DNA of 33,191 bases from Rhodocyclaceae bacterium (lineage in GTDB: Bacteria > Pseudomonadota > Gammaproteobacteria > Burkholderiales > Rhodocyclaceae). The notes under the pieces are model-generated. The model worked only from the letters and a program-made list of their open reading frames with translations. It was not told the origin of the DNA and searched no databases. This document shows, piece after piece, positions 1 through 7,576 of this stretch. Both the position numbers and the translations under genes were made by a program. The stretch covers positions 1 through 33,191 of the forward strand of contig JAUXWU010000017.1 in the NCBI GenBank assembly GCA_030680085.1. Direction: 5' to 3'. Within the stretch, counting starts at the first letter, position 1, and the number at the start of each line of letters is the position of its first letter.

Positions 1-95
1 TCCCGGTAAAGCGGCAAACCGGGGCACTTCCCAAATACATATTTGCTGTGTGGGCCGATCCGTGCTCAGGGCCGGGCTCGTCCAACAAACGGTTC

Positions 96-126
96 AGATC
101 GTGGCTGCGCTTCGCTTGCACGATCT
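96..126. repeat. Inverted repeat overlapping the M23 peptidase promoter
   Basis: Perfect 8-base arms AGATCGTG (96-103) and CACGATCT (119-126) flank a 15-base centre. The right arm overlaps the candidate -35 box at 116-121, so this could be an operator or the tail of a terminator from an upstream gene. Function is inferred. Confidence 0.45.
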
Positions 127-144
127 AACCTTATTCGTTAGACT
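116..144 (+). promoter_or_regulatory. Candidate sigma-70 promoter for the M23 peptidase
   Basis: TTGCAC at 116-121 and TAGACT at 139-144 are separated by 17 bases and lie 30 bases before the ATG at 175. The match to consensus is moderate; no start site has been measured. Confidence 0.4.
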
Positions 145-174
145 CCGCCGGTTGTCAAAAGACGAAGCCAGCCT

Positions 175-1503
175 ATGCCCGAAGAGCAATTGATTGTAAA
201 CCATGCGACAACTTCGCCATCCGCCCGCGCCGGTCGCCTGGGGTTGCTGGCGGGCGCAACGGTTCTGATGTTGTTCAGCATGGTGGCCGCCTTTGGCACT
301 GCGTCGAACACTGTTGTTTATACGGGGCAATTGAGCGAGGTCGTTGAACAACTGGCCGCCCCCGTCCCCCACTTGATTGAGACCGGCAACGACGCGCATA
401 CGCGCGAGTTGCGCATCCAGCGCGGCGATACGGTGGCGTCCCTGATGGCGCGGATGAATATCCGTGATGAAGAAGCCACCGCTTTTCTCCGCGGCAACCG
501 TGATGCCGACGCCCTGTTCCGTCAGTTGGTTCCCGGCAAAACACTGACGGCAAAACTTACCGCCGATGGCGATTTGCAGTCCCTGATTTTTCCGCTGAAT
601 GGCGGGAAAGACACTGCCCTGCTGATCCAGCGCTCCCCACAGGGCTTCGCCGCACGTGTGCAGGATCTCCAGTTCGAATCACGGGTATCACTGCAAACGG
701 CCGTCATCCGCCACTCCTTGTTTGGCGCTGCCGATGATGCGGGCATACCCGACAGCGTGGCCAGCCAATTGGCCGATATTTTTGGCGGCGACATCGACTT
801 TCACCGTGACCTCCGCAAAGGCGATCGCTTTTCGGTGGTTTACGAAACCATCAGCCACCTGGGGAAACCGGTCCGCACCGAACGCATTCTGGCCGCCGAA
901 TTCATCAATGACAGCAAGGCCTACCGGGCGTTCTGGTATCAGGCCAAAGATGGGGTGGGTGGTTATTACACAACGGATGGCCGGAGCCTGAAAAAGGCAT
1001 TTCTGCGCTCCCCGCTGGAATTTTCGCGGATCAGCTCGGGGTTTTCCAGCGCCCGCTATCACCCCGTCTTGCGCGAAATGCGCGCACATCAGGGCATCGA
1101 CTACGCGGCCCCCACCGGAACCCGCGTCAAGGCAACCGGGGATGGCATTGTCGATTTTGTCGGTGTTCAGGGCGGCTACGGCAAGCTTGTCGTGCTGCGT
1201 CACACCGGAAACAGGACAACGTATTACGGCCACCTGTCCGGCTTCGCCGCTACCGCCAAGCAGGGCGCGCGCATCGCGCAGGGCGACGTGATTGGCTTTG
1301 TCGGCGCGACCGGCATGGCCACCGGCCCGCATTTGCATTATGAGTTCAGGGTGGCCGGCACGCATCGCAACCCGCTGACCGTGGCCCTGCCCGACGCCAC
1401 CCCCTTGCCTACGTCGCAAGTCCCCGCATTTCGCGATCATGCCGACGACCTGATGGCGCAAATTGCCAATATCAGAAATGTGCAGATGGTGATGCTTGAC
1501 TAG
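175..1503 (+). CDS. M23 family murein DD-endopeptidase (MepM-like), membrane-anchored
   Basis: Predicted zinc endopeptidase that cuts peptidoglycan cross-links in the periplasm to allow wall growth. The 442-residue protein has an N-terminal hydrophobic segment at about residues 21-42 (uncleaved anchor or signal), a LysM/OapA-like region at about 75-130, and a C-terminal LytM/M23 domain at about 280-405. The zinc-site pattern is visible: H305-x3-D309 (HQGID) and H386-x-H388 (GPHLHYEF), so it should be active and not a degenerate LytM activator. The ATG at 175 is chosen because the hydrophobic anchor follows it at normal distance; the ribosome binding site is weak. It is a single gene, closed by the palindrome at 1517-1558. 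The family is secure; the exact orthologue (MepM or another M23 paralogue) is not. Confidence 0.9.
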   Translation: MPEEQLIVNHATTSPSARAGRLGLLAGATVLMLFSMVAAFGTASNTVVYTGQLSEVVEQLAAPVPHLIETGNDAHTRELRIQRGDTVASLMARMNIRDEEATAFLRGNRDADALFRQLVPGKTLTAKLTADGDLQSLIFPLNGGKDTALLIQRSPQGFAARVQDLQFESRVSLQTAVIRHSLFGAADDAGIPDSVASQLADIFGGDIDFHRDLRKGDRFSVVYETISHLGKPVRTERILAAEFINDSKAYRAFWYQAKDGVGGYYTTDGRSLKKAFLRSPLEFSRISSGFSSARYHPVLREMRAHQGIDYAAPTGTRVKATGDGIVDFVGVQGGYGKLVVLRHTGNRTTYYGHLSGFAATAKQGARIAQGDVIGFVGATGMATGPHLHYEFRVAGTHRNPLTVALPDATPLPTSQVPAFRDHADDLMAQIANIRNVQMVMLD

Positions 1504-1516
1504 GTCCGTCGAGGCC

Positions 1517-1558
1517 ACCAAAACAAACAGGGCGCCGCGGCGCCCTGTTTGTTTTGGT
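1517..1558. terminator. 42-base perfect palindrome, bidirectional terminator
   Basis: Arms of 21 bases (1517-1537 and 1538-1558) are exactly complementary, with an A-rich outer left arm (ACCAAAACAAACAG) and a T-rich outer right arm around a GGCGCC-CG-GGCGCC-type core. It sits between the convergent M23 peptidase and erpA, and reads as a stem followed by a U-tract in both directions. Confidence 0.9.
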
Positions 1559-1567
1559 CCATTAAAC

Positions 1568-1921
1568 TTACCCGGCCGAAAACGATGATCCGCAGCCGCA
1601 GGTGCTCGTGGCGTTGGGATTCTTGATGACAAACTGCGAACCCTGCAGGCCCTCGCTGTAGTCAATCTCGGCGCCAACGAGGTACTGGAAGCTCATCGGG
1701 TCGATCAGCAGGGTGACATCATTCTTCAACATCACCGTATCGTCTTCGTTCGCCACTTCATCAAAAGTGAAGCCGTACTGAAAGCCGGAACAGCCGCCAC
1801 CGGTCACGAAAACGCGCAACTTAAGTTCGGGGTTGCCTTCTTCGGCAATCAGTTCCTTGACCTTGTTTGCTGCGTTATCGGTAAATAGCAACGGTACTGG
1901 CATCTCTGTGGGTGCATTCAT
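1568..1921 (-). CDS. erpA: Iron-sulfur cluster insertion protein ErpA
   Basis: A-type carrier that accepts Fe-S clusters from the assembly machinery and hands them to target apoproteins in the cytosol. The 117-residue protein is full length for the family and has the three conserved cysteines: C44 ([10 protein letters not shown]) and C108/C110 ([10 protein letters not shown]). The start has a good ribosome binding site (AAGGAGA, about 7 bases upstream). It has its own strong promoter at 1957-1985 and ends at the palindromic terminator, so it is probably transcribed alone as well as by read-through from the bactofilin gene. IscA/SufA would be the alternative, but the N-terminal region and length favour ErpA. 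Confidence 0.95.
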   Translation of the reverse strand: MNAPTEMPVPLLFTDNAANKVKELIAEEGNPELKLRVFVTGGGCSGFQYGFTFDEVANEDDTVMLKNDVTLLIDPMSFQYLVGAEIDYSEGLQGSQFVIKNPNATSTCGCGSSFSAG

Positions 1922-1956
1922 GAGTCATTCTCCTTGGGGTGATCTACAAGCGGGCC

Positions 1957-1985
1957 ATTATCCGGCGCAACATGCAGCCCGTCAA
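1957..1985 (-). promoter_or_regulatory. Sigma-70 promoter for erpA
   Basis: On the minus strand TTGACG (1985-1980) and GATAAT (1962-1957) are separated by exactly 17 bases and lie about 36 bases upstream of the erpA ATG. It is one of the best promoter matches in the window. Confidence 0.65.
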
Positions 1986-2016
1986 TCACTGCCAGCTTGG
2001 GGTGACGGGGGGCGTT

Positions 2017-2418
2017 TCAATGGCTGGCCGCAAGTTTTAACTCGACCGCCTTGACAGCACTCGCCCCCTGATGCACCAGCCGTCCCTGGACGATCGTCCC
2101 CAGGTGCATTTCGATCGTGTTGTACTCGACATCGCCGGTGACGCGGGCGCGTGGCTGCAGCTCAAGAAACTCGTTCGAGCGAATCGGTCCATTCACGGCG
2201 CCATTGACCACCAGATGCGACACGCTGACCTCGCCTTCGATGCGCGCGTGTTCGCTCACCACCAGCGTGCCGGGATGATCGCCTGAAGAGGAGACATTGC
2301 CACGCACCTCCCCGTCGATCCGCAATCCGCCGGTAAAGGTGATATTTCCCTCAACCGTCGTTCCCGCGCCGATGAGGCTGTCGATCCTGCCGTTGGGCTT
2401 GCTGGTTTTTCCGAACAT
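2017..2418 (-). CDS. Bactofilin family cytoskeletal protein
   Basis: Bactofilins polymerise without nucleotide into filaments that position cell-wall or polysaccharide machinery at the inner membrane. The 133-residue protein has the family's beta-helix core: repeated short strands with G-x-I/V-x-G turns (for example TTVEGNITFTGGLRIDGEV near residues 20-38), with unstructured ends. The N-terminus MFGK is typical. The start has AGGAG in the 10-base gap after the DUF6776 gene, so the two are cotranscribed. Such pairs often occur with M23 peptidases; here the M23 gene lies just beyond erpA, convergently, which fits a shared role in wall shaping (inference). Confidence 0.9.
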   Translation of the reverse strand: MFGKTSKPNGRIDSLIGAGTTVEGNITFTGGLRIDGEVRGNVSSSGDHPGTLVVSEHARIEGEVSVSHLVVNGAVNGPIRSNEFLELQPRARVTGDVEYNTIEMHLGTIVQGRLVHQGASAVKAVELKLAASH

Positions 2419-2428
2419 ACCGATTCTC

Positions 2429-3163
2429 CTAAAGGGTGAGGTTCTTGCTGGCTTTCAGGACGCCAGCCTCAAAAATTCTGATTTCCACGGCGCCCACGAC
2501 AAAGTTGGCCGGCACCTCGAATTTTCCCTCAACGCGCCTGAAATTGCGCAGCGCAATTTCGTATTGAGCCGGGTCGGGATCGTCGGCGCGCGGAAAGATC
2601 ATCGCAGTACCTGCGGCGGCGCGCGGCGCCGCGACAATCTGCAGGCTGAACCGGGTTTCCTTGCCGCGGCGGGCGCCTTGCAGGGCAATCAAAAAGCTGA
2701 ACCGGTAACGTCCCGGCGGACCCTCGGCGCGAACACTCAAGCGATCAAGGGAAACCGCATCATCGGCCTTGCCCTCCAACTTGGTCAATCGTTCAAAAAC
2801 GGCCAACTCCTCCTTGAACCGGGCATTTTCACTCAGCAGCGCCTTGTTTTTTTCGGCCAGCAGCCCTTGCGCGGCCTGGTCGATCTGCAAACTGCTCTGA
2901 TTCGCCGCCTGCAAGTTGCGCAAGCGGACGACTTCTTCCTCGAGCGCGGCATTCGACTGACGCAATTCCTTGACCAGATTAACCGTTTCACTCTGATCGA
3001 AGCCCGCCATGCGCCGCCCGGTGTCGTACACCCACCCAGCCAGGGCGAGCGAAACGCCCGTCAGCACAACGATGCTGAGGGCGCGCAGATACCACGGCAC
3101 ATGGGTGCGCACCACCACCTGCGGAGCGGTGATGCCGAAGCGCCTGCGCAGACGCCGCAGCAT
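2429..3163 (-). CDS. DUF6776-like membrane protein with coiled coil
   Basis: Unknown function. From ATG 3163 the protein has 244 residues: a basic N-terminus ([10 protein letters not shown]), one transmembrane helix at about 26-46, a long coiled coil at about 58-128, and a C-terminal beta-rich domain presumably in the periplasm. The layout is that of the betaproteobacterial family annotated DUF6776, often found beside bactofilin. The start at 3163 forms a TGATG junction with the argC stop; a longer form from 3199 would add 12 residues and overlap argC by 37 bases. Operon with argC upstream and bactofilin downstream. A role as membrane partner of the bactofilin is inferred from position only. 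Confidence 0.75.
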   Translation of the reverse strand: MLRRLRRRFGITAPQVVVRTHVPWYLRALSIVVLTGVSLALAGWVYDTGRRMAGFDQSETVNLVKELRQSNAALEEEVVRLRNLQAANQSSLQIDQAAQGLLAEKNKALLSENARFKEELAVFERLTKLEGKADDAVSLDRLSVRAEGPPGRYRFSFLIALQGARRGKETRFSLQIVAAPRAAAGTAMIFPRADDPDPAQYEIALRNFRRVEGKFEVPANFVVGAVEIRIFEAGVLKASKNLTL

Positions 3164-4191
3164 CAGGGCAAGACGGGAACCTGCGATAACCCCAGGCATT
3201 CGTCGAGTCCAAACATGAGATTCATATTCTGGATAGCTTGCCCAGCAGCGCCCTTGACCAGATTATCGATCACCGAGAGCACCACCAGGACATCACCGCC
3301 CTGCGGCCGATGGACGGCGATCCGGCAGAAATTCGCTGCCCGCACCGAGCGCGTTTCAGGATGCGATCCGGCTGGCAGCACATCGACAAACGGCTCGGCG
3401 GCAAAGCGCTTTTCAAACAGCGTCTGAAAGTCCAGCTCGCGGGTGATGCGCGCATAGAGCGTGGCATGAATGCCACGGATGATCGGCGTCAGATGGGGCA
3501 CGAAGGTCAGCCCGACCGGCGCCCCGGTGATGGCTGACAGGCCTTGACGAATCTCCGGCAGATGGCGATGCCCGGCGACACCGTAAGCCTTGAAATTGTC
3601 GGCAGCCTCGGCAAACAGGATGTGCGTTTCCGCCTTGCGGCCGGCGCCGGACACCCCCGACTTGGCGTCGGCGATCAACTGGTCGGCGGCGACGCAACCG
3701 GCCTCGATCAGCGGCAGAAAGCCAAGCTGCACGGCCGTCGGGTAGCAGCCAGGATTAGCCACCAGACGGGCCGTCCTGATCTGCTGCCGATTGATTTCTG
3801 GCAGGCCATATACCGCTTCGGCGACAAGTTCCGGTGCGGCATGGGTCATGCCATACCACTTTTCCCAGAGCAGAATATCCTTGATGCGAAAGTCGGCCGC
3901 CAAGTCGATCACGCGGACACCCGCCTGCAAAAGCTCGCCGGTCTGCCGCATCGCCACGCCATTGGGGGTGGCGAAAAACACCAGATCGCAGTTCCCGAGC
4001 GGCGCGGTCGCCGGGTCGCTGAATCGCAAGTCCACGCGGCCGCGCAGACTGGGGAACATGTCGGCGACAGCGCCGCCCGCTTCAGCACGCGATGTGATTG
4101 CCGTCAGCGACACCTCAGGATGCTGCGCCAGGAGCCGCAGCAACTCGACGCCGGTGTAGCCGGTACCGCCGACGATGCCAACCTTGATCAT
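3163..4191 (-). CDS. argC: N-acetyl-gamma-glutamyl-phosphate reductase
   Basis: Third step of arginine synthesis: NADPH-dependent reduction of N-acetylglutamyl phosphate to the semialdehyde. The 342-residue protein has the dinucleotide-binding GGTGYTG at 8-14 and the catalytic cysteine C149 in ANPGCYPTA. The open frame extends upstream to 4347, but the true start is the ATG at 4191: it gives the standard [15 protein letters not shown]-terminus, has AAGGAG at suitable distance, and the extension would run through the terminator at 4222-4249 and into rpsI. First gene of the argC-DUF6776-bactofilin unit. The argC/rpsI proximity is common in betaproteobacteria. Confidence 0.95.
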   Translation of the reverse strand: MIKVGIVGGTGYTGVELLRLLAQHPEVSLTAITSRAEAGGAVADMFPSLRGRVDLRFSDPATAPLGNCDLVFFATPNGVAMRQTGELLQAGVRVIDLAADFRIKDILLWEKWYGMTHAAPELVAEAVYGLPEINRQQIRTARLVANPGCYPTAVQLGFLPLIEAGCVAADQLIADAKSGVSGAGRKAETHILFAEAADNFKAYGVAGHRHLPEIRQGLSAITGAPVGLTFVPHLTPIIRGIHATLYARITRELDFQTLFEKRFAAEPFVDVLPAGSHPETRSVRAANFCRIAVHRPQGGDVLVVLSVIDNLVKGAAGQAIQNMNLMFGLDECLGLSQVPVLP

Positions 4192-4221
4192 GAGCGTCCG
4201 CTCCTTTGAAGAAACTTCAAA

Positions 4222-4249
4222 CAAAATGCCGCCCGGAGGCGGCATTTTG
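4222..4249. terminator. Terminator between rpsI and argC
   Basis: Perfect 12-base arms CAAAATGCCGCC (4222-4233) and GGCGGCATTTTG (4238-4249) enclose a 4-base loop. It follows the rpsI stop by 24 bases on the minus strand, with T-rich sequence after the stem, and so ends the rplM-rpsI operon and separates it from argC. Confidence 0.85.
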
Positions 4250-4273
4250 CATGAAAACGACCATCCAGCGGAA

Positions 4274-4666
4274 TTAGCGCTTGGAGAACTGCTTGCGACG
4301 GCGCGCCTTGCGGAAGCCGACCTTCTTGCGTTCGACCTCGCGGGCATCGCGCGTCACGAAACCGGCTTTCGACAGCGCCGGCTTGAGCGTGTCGTCATAT
4401 TCGATCAGCGCCCTGGTGATGCCGTGGCGTACCGCGCCGGCCTGGCCGGATTCGCCGCCACCGGTCACATTGACCATGATGTCGAAGGTTGCGATGTTCT
4501 GCGTCAGTTCAAGTGGCTGACGCACCACCATGCGTCCGGTTTCACGCGAAAAGAACTCATCCACCGGCTTGTCATTGACGACGATCTTGCCGCTGCCGGT
4601 TTTGAGGAACACACGCGCCACGGCCGTCTTGCGCCGGCCGGTGCCGTAATAATAGTTGGCTGCCAT
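4274..4666 (-). CDS. rpsI: 30S ribosomal protein S9 (uS9)
   Basis: Small-subunit protein whose basic C-terminal tail reaches the P-site tRNA. The 130-residue protein begins [19 protein letters not shown] and ends KRRKQFSKR, the invariant S9 tail. The open frame extends to 4741, but the family N-terminus fixes the start at 4666, 14 bases after rplM. It forms the standard rplM-rpsI operon and is followed by a strong terminator. Confidence 0.98.
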   Translation of the reverse strand: MAANYYYGTGRRKTAVARVFLKTGSGKIVVNDKPVDEFFSRETGRMVVRQPLELTQNIATFDIMVNVTGGGESGQAGAVRHGITRALIEYDDTLKPALSKAGFVTRDAREVERKKVGFRKARRRKQFSKR

Positions 4667-4680
4667 TGAGTCTAGTCCTG

Positions 4681-5109
4681 TCAGATTTCCAAGATCTTGG
4701 GCTGCTGCGCCGCGTGCGGATGGGCCGCGCCGGCATAGCACTTCATTTTCTTCAGCATCGCGTAACCGAGCGGACCCTTGGGCAACATGCCCTTGACGGC
4801 CTTTTCGAGCACGCGCGCGGGAAAGCGCTGCTGCAGCTTGAGGAAATTCGTTTCATAAATACCGCCGGGATAGCCGGTGTGGCGGAAATACTTCTTGTCC
4901 TGCGCCTTGTTGCCAGTCACGCGCAACTTGTCGACATTGACCACAACAATAAAGTCACCCGTATCGACATGCGGGGTGTATTCGGGTTTGTGCTTGCCGC
5001 GCAAACGACGGGCAATTTCGGCTGCCAGGCGGCCGAGCACCTTGTCCGCTGCGTCGACGACTAACCAGTCGTGCTTGACTTCGTGCGATTTGGCTGAAAA
5101 AGTCTTCAT
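4681..5109 (-). CDS. rplM: 50S ribosomal protein L13 (uL13)
   Basis: Large-subunit assembly protein, 142 residues, exactly the usual length. Recognised from the N-terminal [20 protein letters not shown], the [11 protein letters not shown] motif and the [12 protein letters not shown] segment near the C-terminus. First gene of the rplM-rpsI operon, with a good ribosome binding site (GGATCC region, GGAG close to the ATG) and a strong upstream promoter at 5192-5221. Confidence 0.98.
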   Translation of the reverse strand: MKTFSAKSHEVKHDWLVVDAADKVLGRLAAEIARRLRGKHKPEYTPHVDTGDFIVVVNVDKLRVTGNKAQDKKYFRHTGYPGGIYETNFLKLQQRFPARVLEKAVKGMLPKGPLGYAMLKKMKCYAGAAHPHAAQQPKILEI

Positions 5110-5191
5110 GGAGGATCCCTGCTACTTAAACACACTGCTTCATTAAACGCGCCAACCAATACAAGCCGGTCCGCAACGCGGAAAGCCGCGC

Positions 5192-5221
5192 ATATTATTC
5201 GAGGAGGCCGATAAAAGTCAA
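5192..5221 (-). promoter_or_regulatory. Sigma-70 promoter for rplM-rpsI
   Basis: Minus strand TTGACT (5221-5216), 18-base spacer, TAATAT (5197-5192), giving a leader of roughly 75 bases. A second TTGACA lies at 5246-5241 and may serve a tandem promoter, but its -10 is poor. Confidence 0.6.
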
Positions 5222-5279
5222 TTACTTTTCGGACTTCTTTTGTCAAGTCGGCCAAAGTTGGCCACGCGACGGATGATAC

Positions 5280-5303
5280 GCCGTCTCGCCAGCGCCGACT
5301 TTT
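5280..5303 (+). repeat. Dispersed 24-base motif, copy 1 (osmC-like leader)
   Basis: GCCGTCT followed by the core CGCCAGCGCCGACTTTT; all 24 bases match the consensus. This is the only copy outside a predicted coding region; it lies 48 bases upstream of the OsmC-family ATG, just before a TAGAAT -10-like box at 5314-5319. Confidence 0.85.
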
Positions 5304-5350
5304 ACGAAACGCTTAGAATCCAAAAAAACACCACCAACGGAGGTTCGACC

Positions 5351-5767
5351 ATGGAATGCACGGTACGCTGGCACGAAGGCATGAGCTTTATCGCGACAAC
5401 CGGGAGCGGTCATATGGTTCCCATGGACGGCGCCCCCGAGGCCGGGGGCCGCAATCTTGCGCCGCGGCCCATGGAATTGCTGCTGGCCGGCCTGGGCGGT
5501 TGCGCCTCCTTCGATGTCGTCATGATCTTGCAGAAGGGGCGGCAAGACATCGTCGATTGCGCGGTCAAGGTCGCGGCCGAACGCGCGGCGGAAGACCCCA
5601 AGGTGTTCACCCGCATCGACATGCACTTTGTCGTCACGGGTCGGGGCCTCAAGCCGGCGCTCGTCGAGCGGGCGATTCATCTGTCGGCGGAAAAATACTG
5701 CTCGGCCTCGATCATGCTCGGCAAGACCGCCGCCATGAGTCACACTTGGGAAATTGCCGAAGTCTAA
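5351..5767 (+). CDS. OsmC family protein (peroxiredoxin-like)
   Basis: OsmC/Ohr-fold proteins reduce organic hydroperoxides through two cysteines in the cytosol. The 138-residue protein has both family cysteines, C51 (GLGGCASFDVV) and C117 (EKYCSASIML). The start at 5351 has a strong GGAGG 7 bases upstream; the frame is open back to 5240 but that part contains the dispersed motif and leader. The gene stops at 5767, directly abutting the coq7 stop at 5768 on the other strand. It belongs to the YhfA-like OsmC branch rather than to Ohr, judging by the ending KTAAMSHTWEI; substrate unknown. Confidence 0.9.
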   Translation: MECTVRWHEGMSFIATTGSGHMVPMDGAPEAGGRNLAPRPMELLLAGLGGCASFDVVMILQKGRQDIVDCAVKVAAERAAEDPKVFTRIDMHFVVTGRGLKPALVERAIHLSAEKYCSASIMLGKTAAMSHTWEIAEV

Positions 5768-6394
5768 TCAGACCCAGTAAGCGGTCGTCGTCATCATCTT
5801 CGCCGCCAACTTCATGGCGCCCTTGGCCGGCGCGGGGAGTTCGCTGGCGCCCAGCTTGATGGCGGTTGCGGCATGCGCAATCTCGTCAGCCTTCATCTGG
5901 TCGATGATGGCCTGCGAACGACGATCCGCCCGCGGAATCTGGCTTGAATGGCTGTCCAGATGCGCCTCGACCTGCCGCTCGGTTTCGGCCAGAAAGCCCA
6001 GGCTGACCGGGTCGCCCAATCGCCCGGCCAACGCGCCCATGGTCCAGGCGCCGGCATACCACAAGGGATTGAGCAGGCTCTTGCGCCCCCCCAGTTCCGC
6101 GATGCGGCTTTCCGTCCAGTTGAGGTGCTCGGTTTCTTCCCACGCGGCATGCTCCAGCGCCTGCCGGACGGCGCCGTCCTGCGCGGTAAACGCCTGGCCG
6201 GCATACAAAGCCTGGGCGCAGACTTCCCCAACGTGATTGACGCGCATCAGTGCCGCCACATGGCGGCGCTCCGCTTCGGTCATCTCAGCCTCGGGCAGCG
6301 CCGCGCCGGGCAGCGGTCGCGTCGTGGGCGCCTTGGCAAAAACCGTGCGCAGGGCCAGGTCGACCTGAAAAATGAAAGGGTCCAACAGGCTCAT
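5768..6394 (-). CDS. coq7: 2-polyprenyl-3-methyl-6-methoxy-1,4-benzoquinone monooxygenase
   Basis: Di-iron hydroxylase of the penultimate step of ubiquinone synthesis, peripheral at the inner membrane. The 208-residue protein carries the expected six ligands: E57 (NHVGEV), E87 and H90 (EETEH), E139 (AETERQ), E171 and H174 (DEIAH). The chosen start at 6394 gives MSLLDPF and an ATGA overlap with the CNP1-like gene; the frame is open further upstream but without family similarity. Last gene of the rppH-CNP1-coq7 operon. Coq7 marks an aerobic ubiquinone pathway, in contrast to UbiF-type flavoenzymes of enterics. Confidence 0.95.
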   Translation of the reverse strand: MSLLDPFIFQVDLALRTVFAKAPTTRPLPGAALPEAEMTEAERRHVAALMRVNHVGEVCAQALYAGQAFTAQDGAVRQALEHAAWEETEHLNWTESRIAELGGRKSLLNPLWYAGAWTMGALAGRLGDPVSLGFLAETERQVEAHLDSHSSQIPRADRRSQAIIDQMKADEIAHAATAIKLGASELPAPAKGAMKLAAKMMTTTAYWV

Positions 6395-6927
6395 GGCTGG
6401 GCCACCGCGGGATGCCGGCCCAGCCGCAGCACTTCGCGGCCCTCGGCCGGATTGCGTATCGGCGTGCCGTTGGGACAAAACAGTTCGCGCGCCAGGGCGG
6501 CGTGGTGCCGATTGACGGGTTTGTTCTCTATACGCTGCCATTCGCTGCGGCGCGCGCTTTGGCGTACCCGCGCCCATTGACCGTCCTGGTGACCGGTCGC
6601 GTAAATCTTGAATTCGCCGCTTTCACAGCGAATGCCTTCGAAGCTGGTGTTGGTGGCGCCGCCGCTGGTCTGCACCACCAGCACATAGCGCACCACGCCG
6701 TCCTTGCCGACGCTCAGGGTCGTGGCGTCGATGGCGAATTTGTGCGTCGTCGCTCCGCTGACGTAAAACTCGCGCAGATTGCCCGGTTGCGGAAAAGCGG
6801 GAAGCTCGACTTCCGCCTCTGCCCATTGGGGCGCGTCCGGATCGTCCCGGTCGAGCGCGTGGGCATCGGCAAGCGCCATGCCGACCGCTAGCAGTCCTGC
6901 CATCAGTGCGGGGAGTCGCATGATCAT
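6391..6927 (-). CDS. CNP1-like family exported protein
   Basis: Function unknown. The protein (178 residues from the ATG at 6927) begins with a signal peptide ([22 protein letters not shown]) and continues as a soluble domain resembling the CNP1-like family, first noted as a neisserial cryptic protein and common in betaproteobacteria. The start at 6927 makes an ATGA overlap with the rppH stop; ATG 6921 two codons later is equally possible, and 6948 is less likely because it lengthens the overlap. It ends in an ATGA overlap with coq7, so translation of the three genes is coupled. Confidence 0.8.
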   Translation of the reverse strand: MIMRLPALMAGLLAVGMALADAHALDRDDPDAPQWAEAEVELPAFPQPGNLREFYVSGATTHKFAIDATTLSVGKDGVVRYVLVVQTSGGATNTSFEGIRCESGEFKIYATGHQDGQWARVRQSARRSEWQRIENKPVNRHHAALARELFCPNGTPIRNPAEGREVLRLGRHPAVAQP

Positions 6928-7469
6928 TCGCCCAATCGTTCCAGACATTCATCCACAGGCAGGGTGCCGGCCGGCCACTTCGGGCTGCGCTCACGGGAAT
7001 GAAAAATCAGGCGCGCCAGTTCGGTCAGCGCCTGCTCATACACCACGCGCTTGAACTCGATCACCAAGTCGAGCGGCACCCAGTATTCGCTCCAGCGCCA
7101 AGCGTCGAATTCCGGCTTCGCGGTAGCGCGCAGACAGATATCGCTGTCACGGCCGGTCAGCCGCAACAGAAACCAGATCTGCTTCTGCCCCCGGTAAGCG
7201 CCACGCCATTCGCGGCGCACCCAGTGCTTGGGAACGTCGTATCGCAACCAATCGCGCGTGCGGCCGAGAATGCGCACATGCTCGGACTTGAGCCCAACTT
7301 CCTCGTAAAGCTCGCGGAACATCGCTTCCTCGGGCGTTTCCCCCTTGTCGATCCCGCCTTGCGGGAACTGCCAGGAATGTTCACGAATCCGCTTGCCCCA
7401 GAATACCTCGTCGCGCTGATTGGTCAGGATGATGCCGACGTTCGGGCGATAACCTTCCCGATCGAGCAT
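6924..7469 (-). CDS. rppH: RNA pyrophosphohydrolase (Nudix)
   Basis: Removes pyrophosphate from mRNA 5' ends, starting RNase E-dependent decay. The 181-residue protein has the RppH N-terminus [15 protein letters not shown], the substrate-loop segment [10 protein letters not shown] and a complete Nudix box at 39-60 ([11 protein letters not shown], then REL.EEVGL). Head of a minus-strand operon with the CNP1-like gene and coq7, divergent from proS over a 107-base intergenic region; this rppH/proS divergence is typical of betaproteobacteria. Confidence 0.96.
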   Translation of the reverse strand: MLDREGYRPNVGIILTNQRDEVFWGKRIREHSWQFPQGGIDKGETPEEAMFRELYEEVGLKSEHVRILGRTRDWLRYDVPKHWVRREWRGAYRGQKQIWFLLRLTGRDSDICLRATAKPEFDAWRWSEYWVPLDLVIEFKRVVYEQALTELARLIFHSRERSPKWPAGTLPVDECLERLGE

Positions 7470-7536
7470 GCTGAAACCTCAAAATGTTTGTCTGAGCCGG
7501 ATTGTTCCACATTCGCCCGGTCAATGAAAGCCAGAC

Positions 7537-7550
7537 AGGTAAAATCGCGA
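7537..7550 (+). promoter_or_regulatory. Candidate -10 region for proS
   Basis: AGGTAAAATCGCGA contains a TAAAAT hexamer at 7540-7545, 31 bases before the proS ATG. Nearly the same sequence (CGGTAAAATCGC) precedes glyQ. No clear -35 box is seen. Confidence 0.4.
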
Positions 7551-7576
7551 TTCCTGCATTGAATTGAACGAAAGCC

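Larger units (their letters stand above)
1..174. other. Left-edge intergenic region
   Basis: No coding region is supported here. It holds a short inverted repeat near the left end (CCCGG at 3-7 against CCGGG at about 20-24), a longer hairpin at 96-126 and a likely promoter for the M23 peptidase. In many betaproteobacteria a divergent tyrS lies upstream of this peptidase, but nothing in the window shows it. Confidence 0.5.

Noticed and set aside
2297-3427. 376-residue plus-strand ORF opposite bactofilin, DUF6776 and argC
   Set aside because: Crosses three genes on the other strand that have clear identities or coupling; low-complexity composition.
5280-5303. Identity of the dispersed motif with the neisserial DNA uptake sequence
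   Set aside because: Only GCCGTCT is shared with GCCGTCTGAA; the following bases differ in every copy, so it is not a Neisseria DUS even if the role could be similar.
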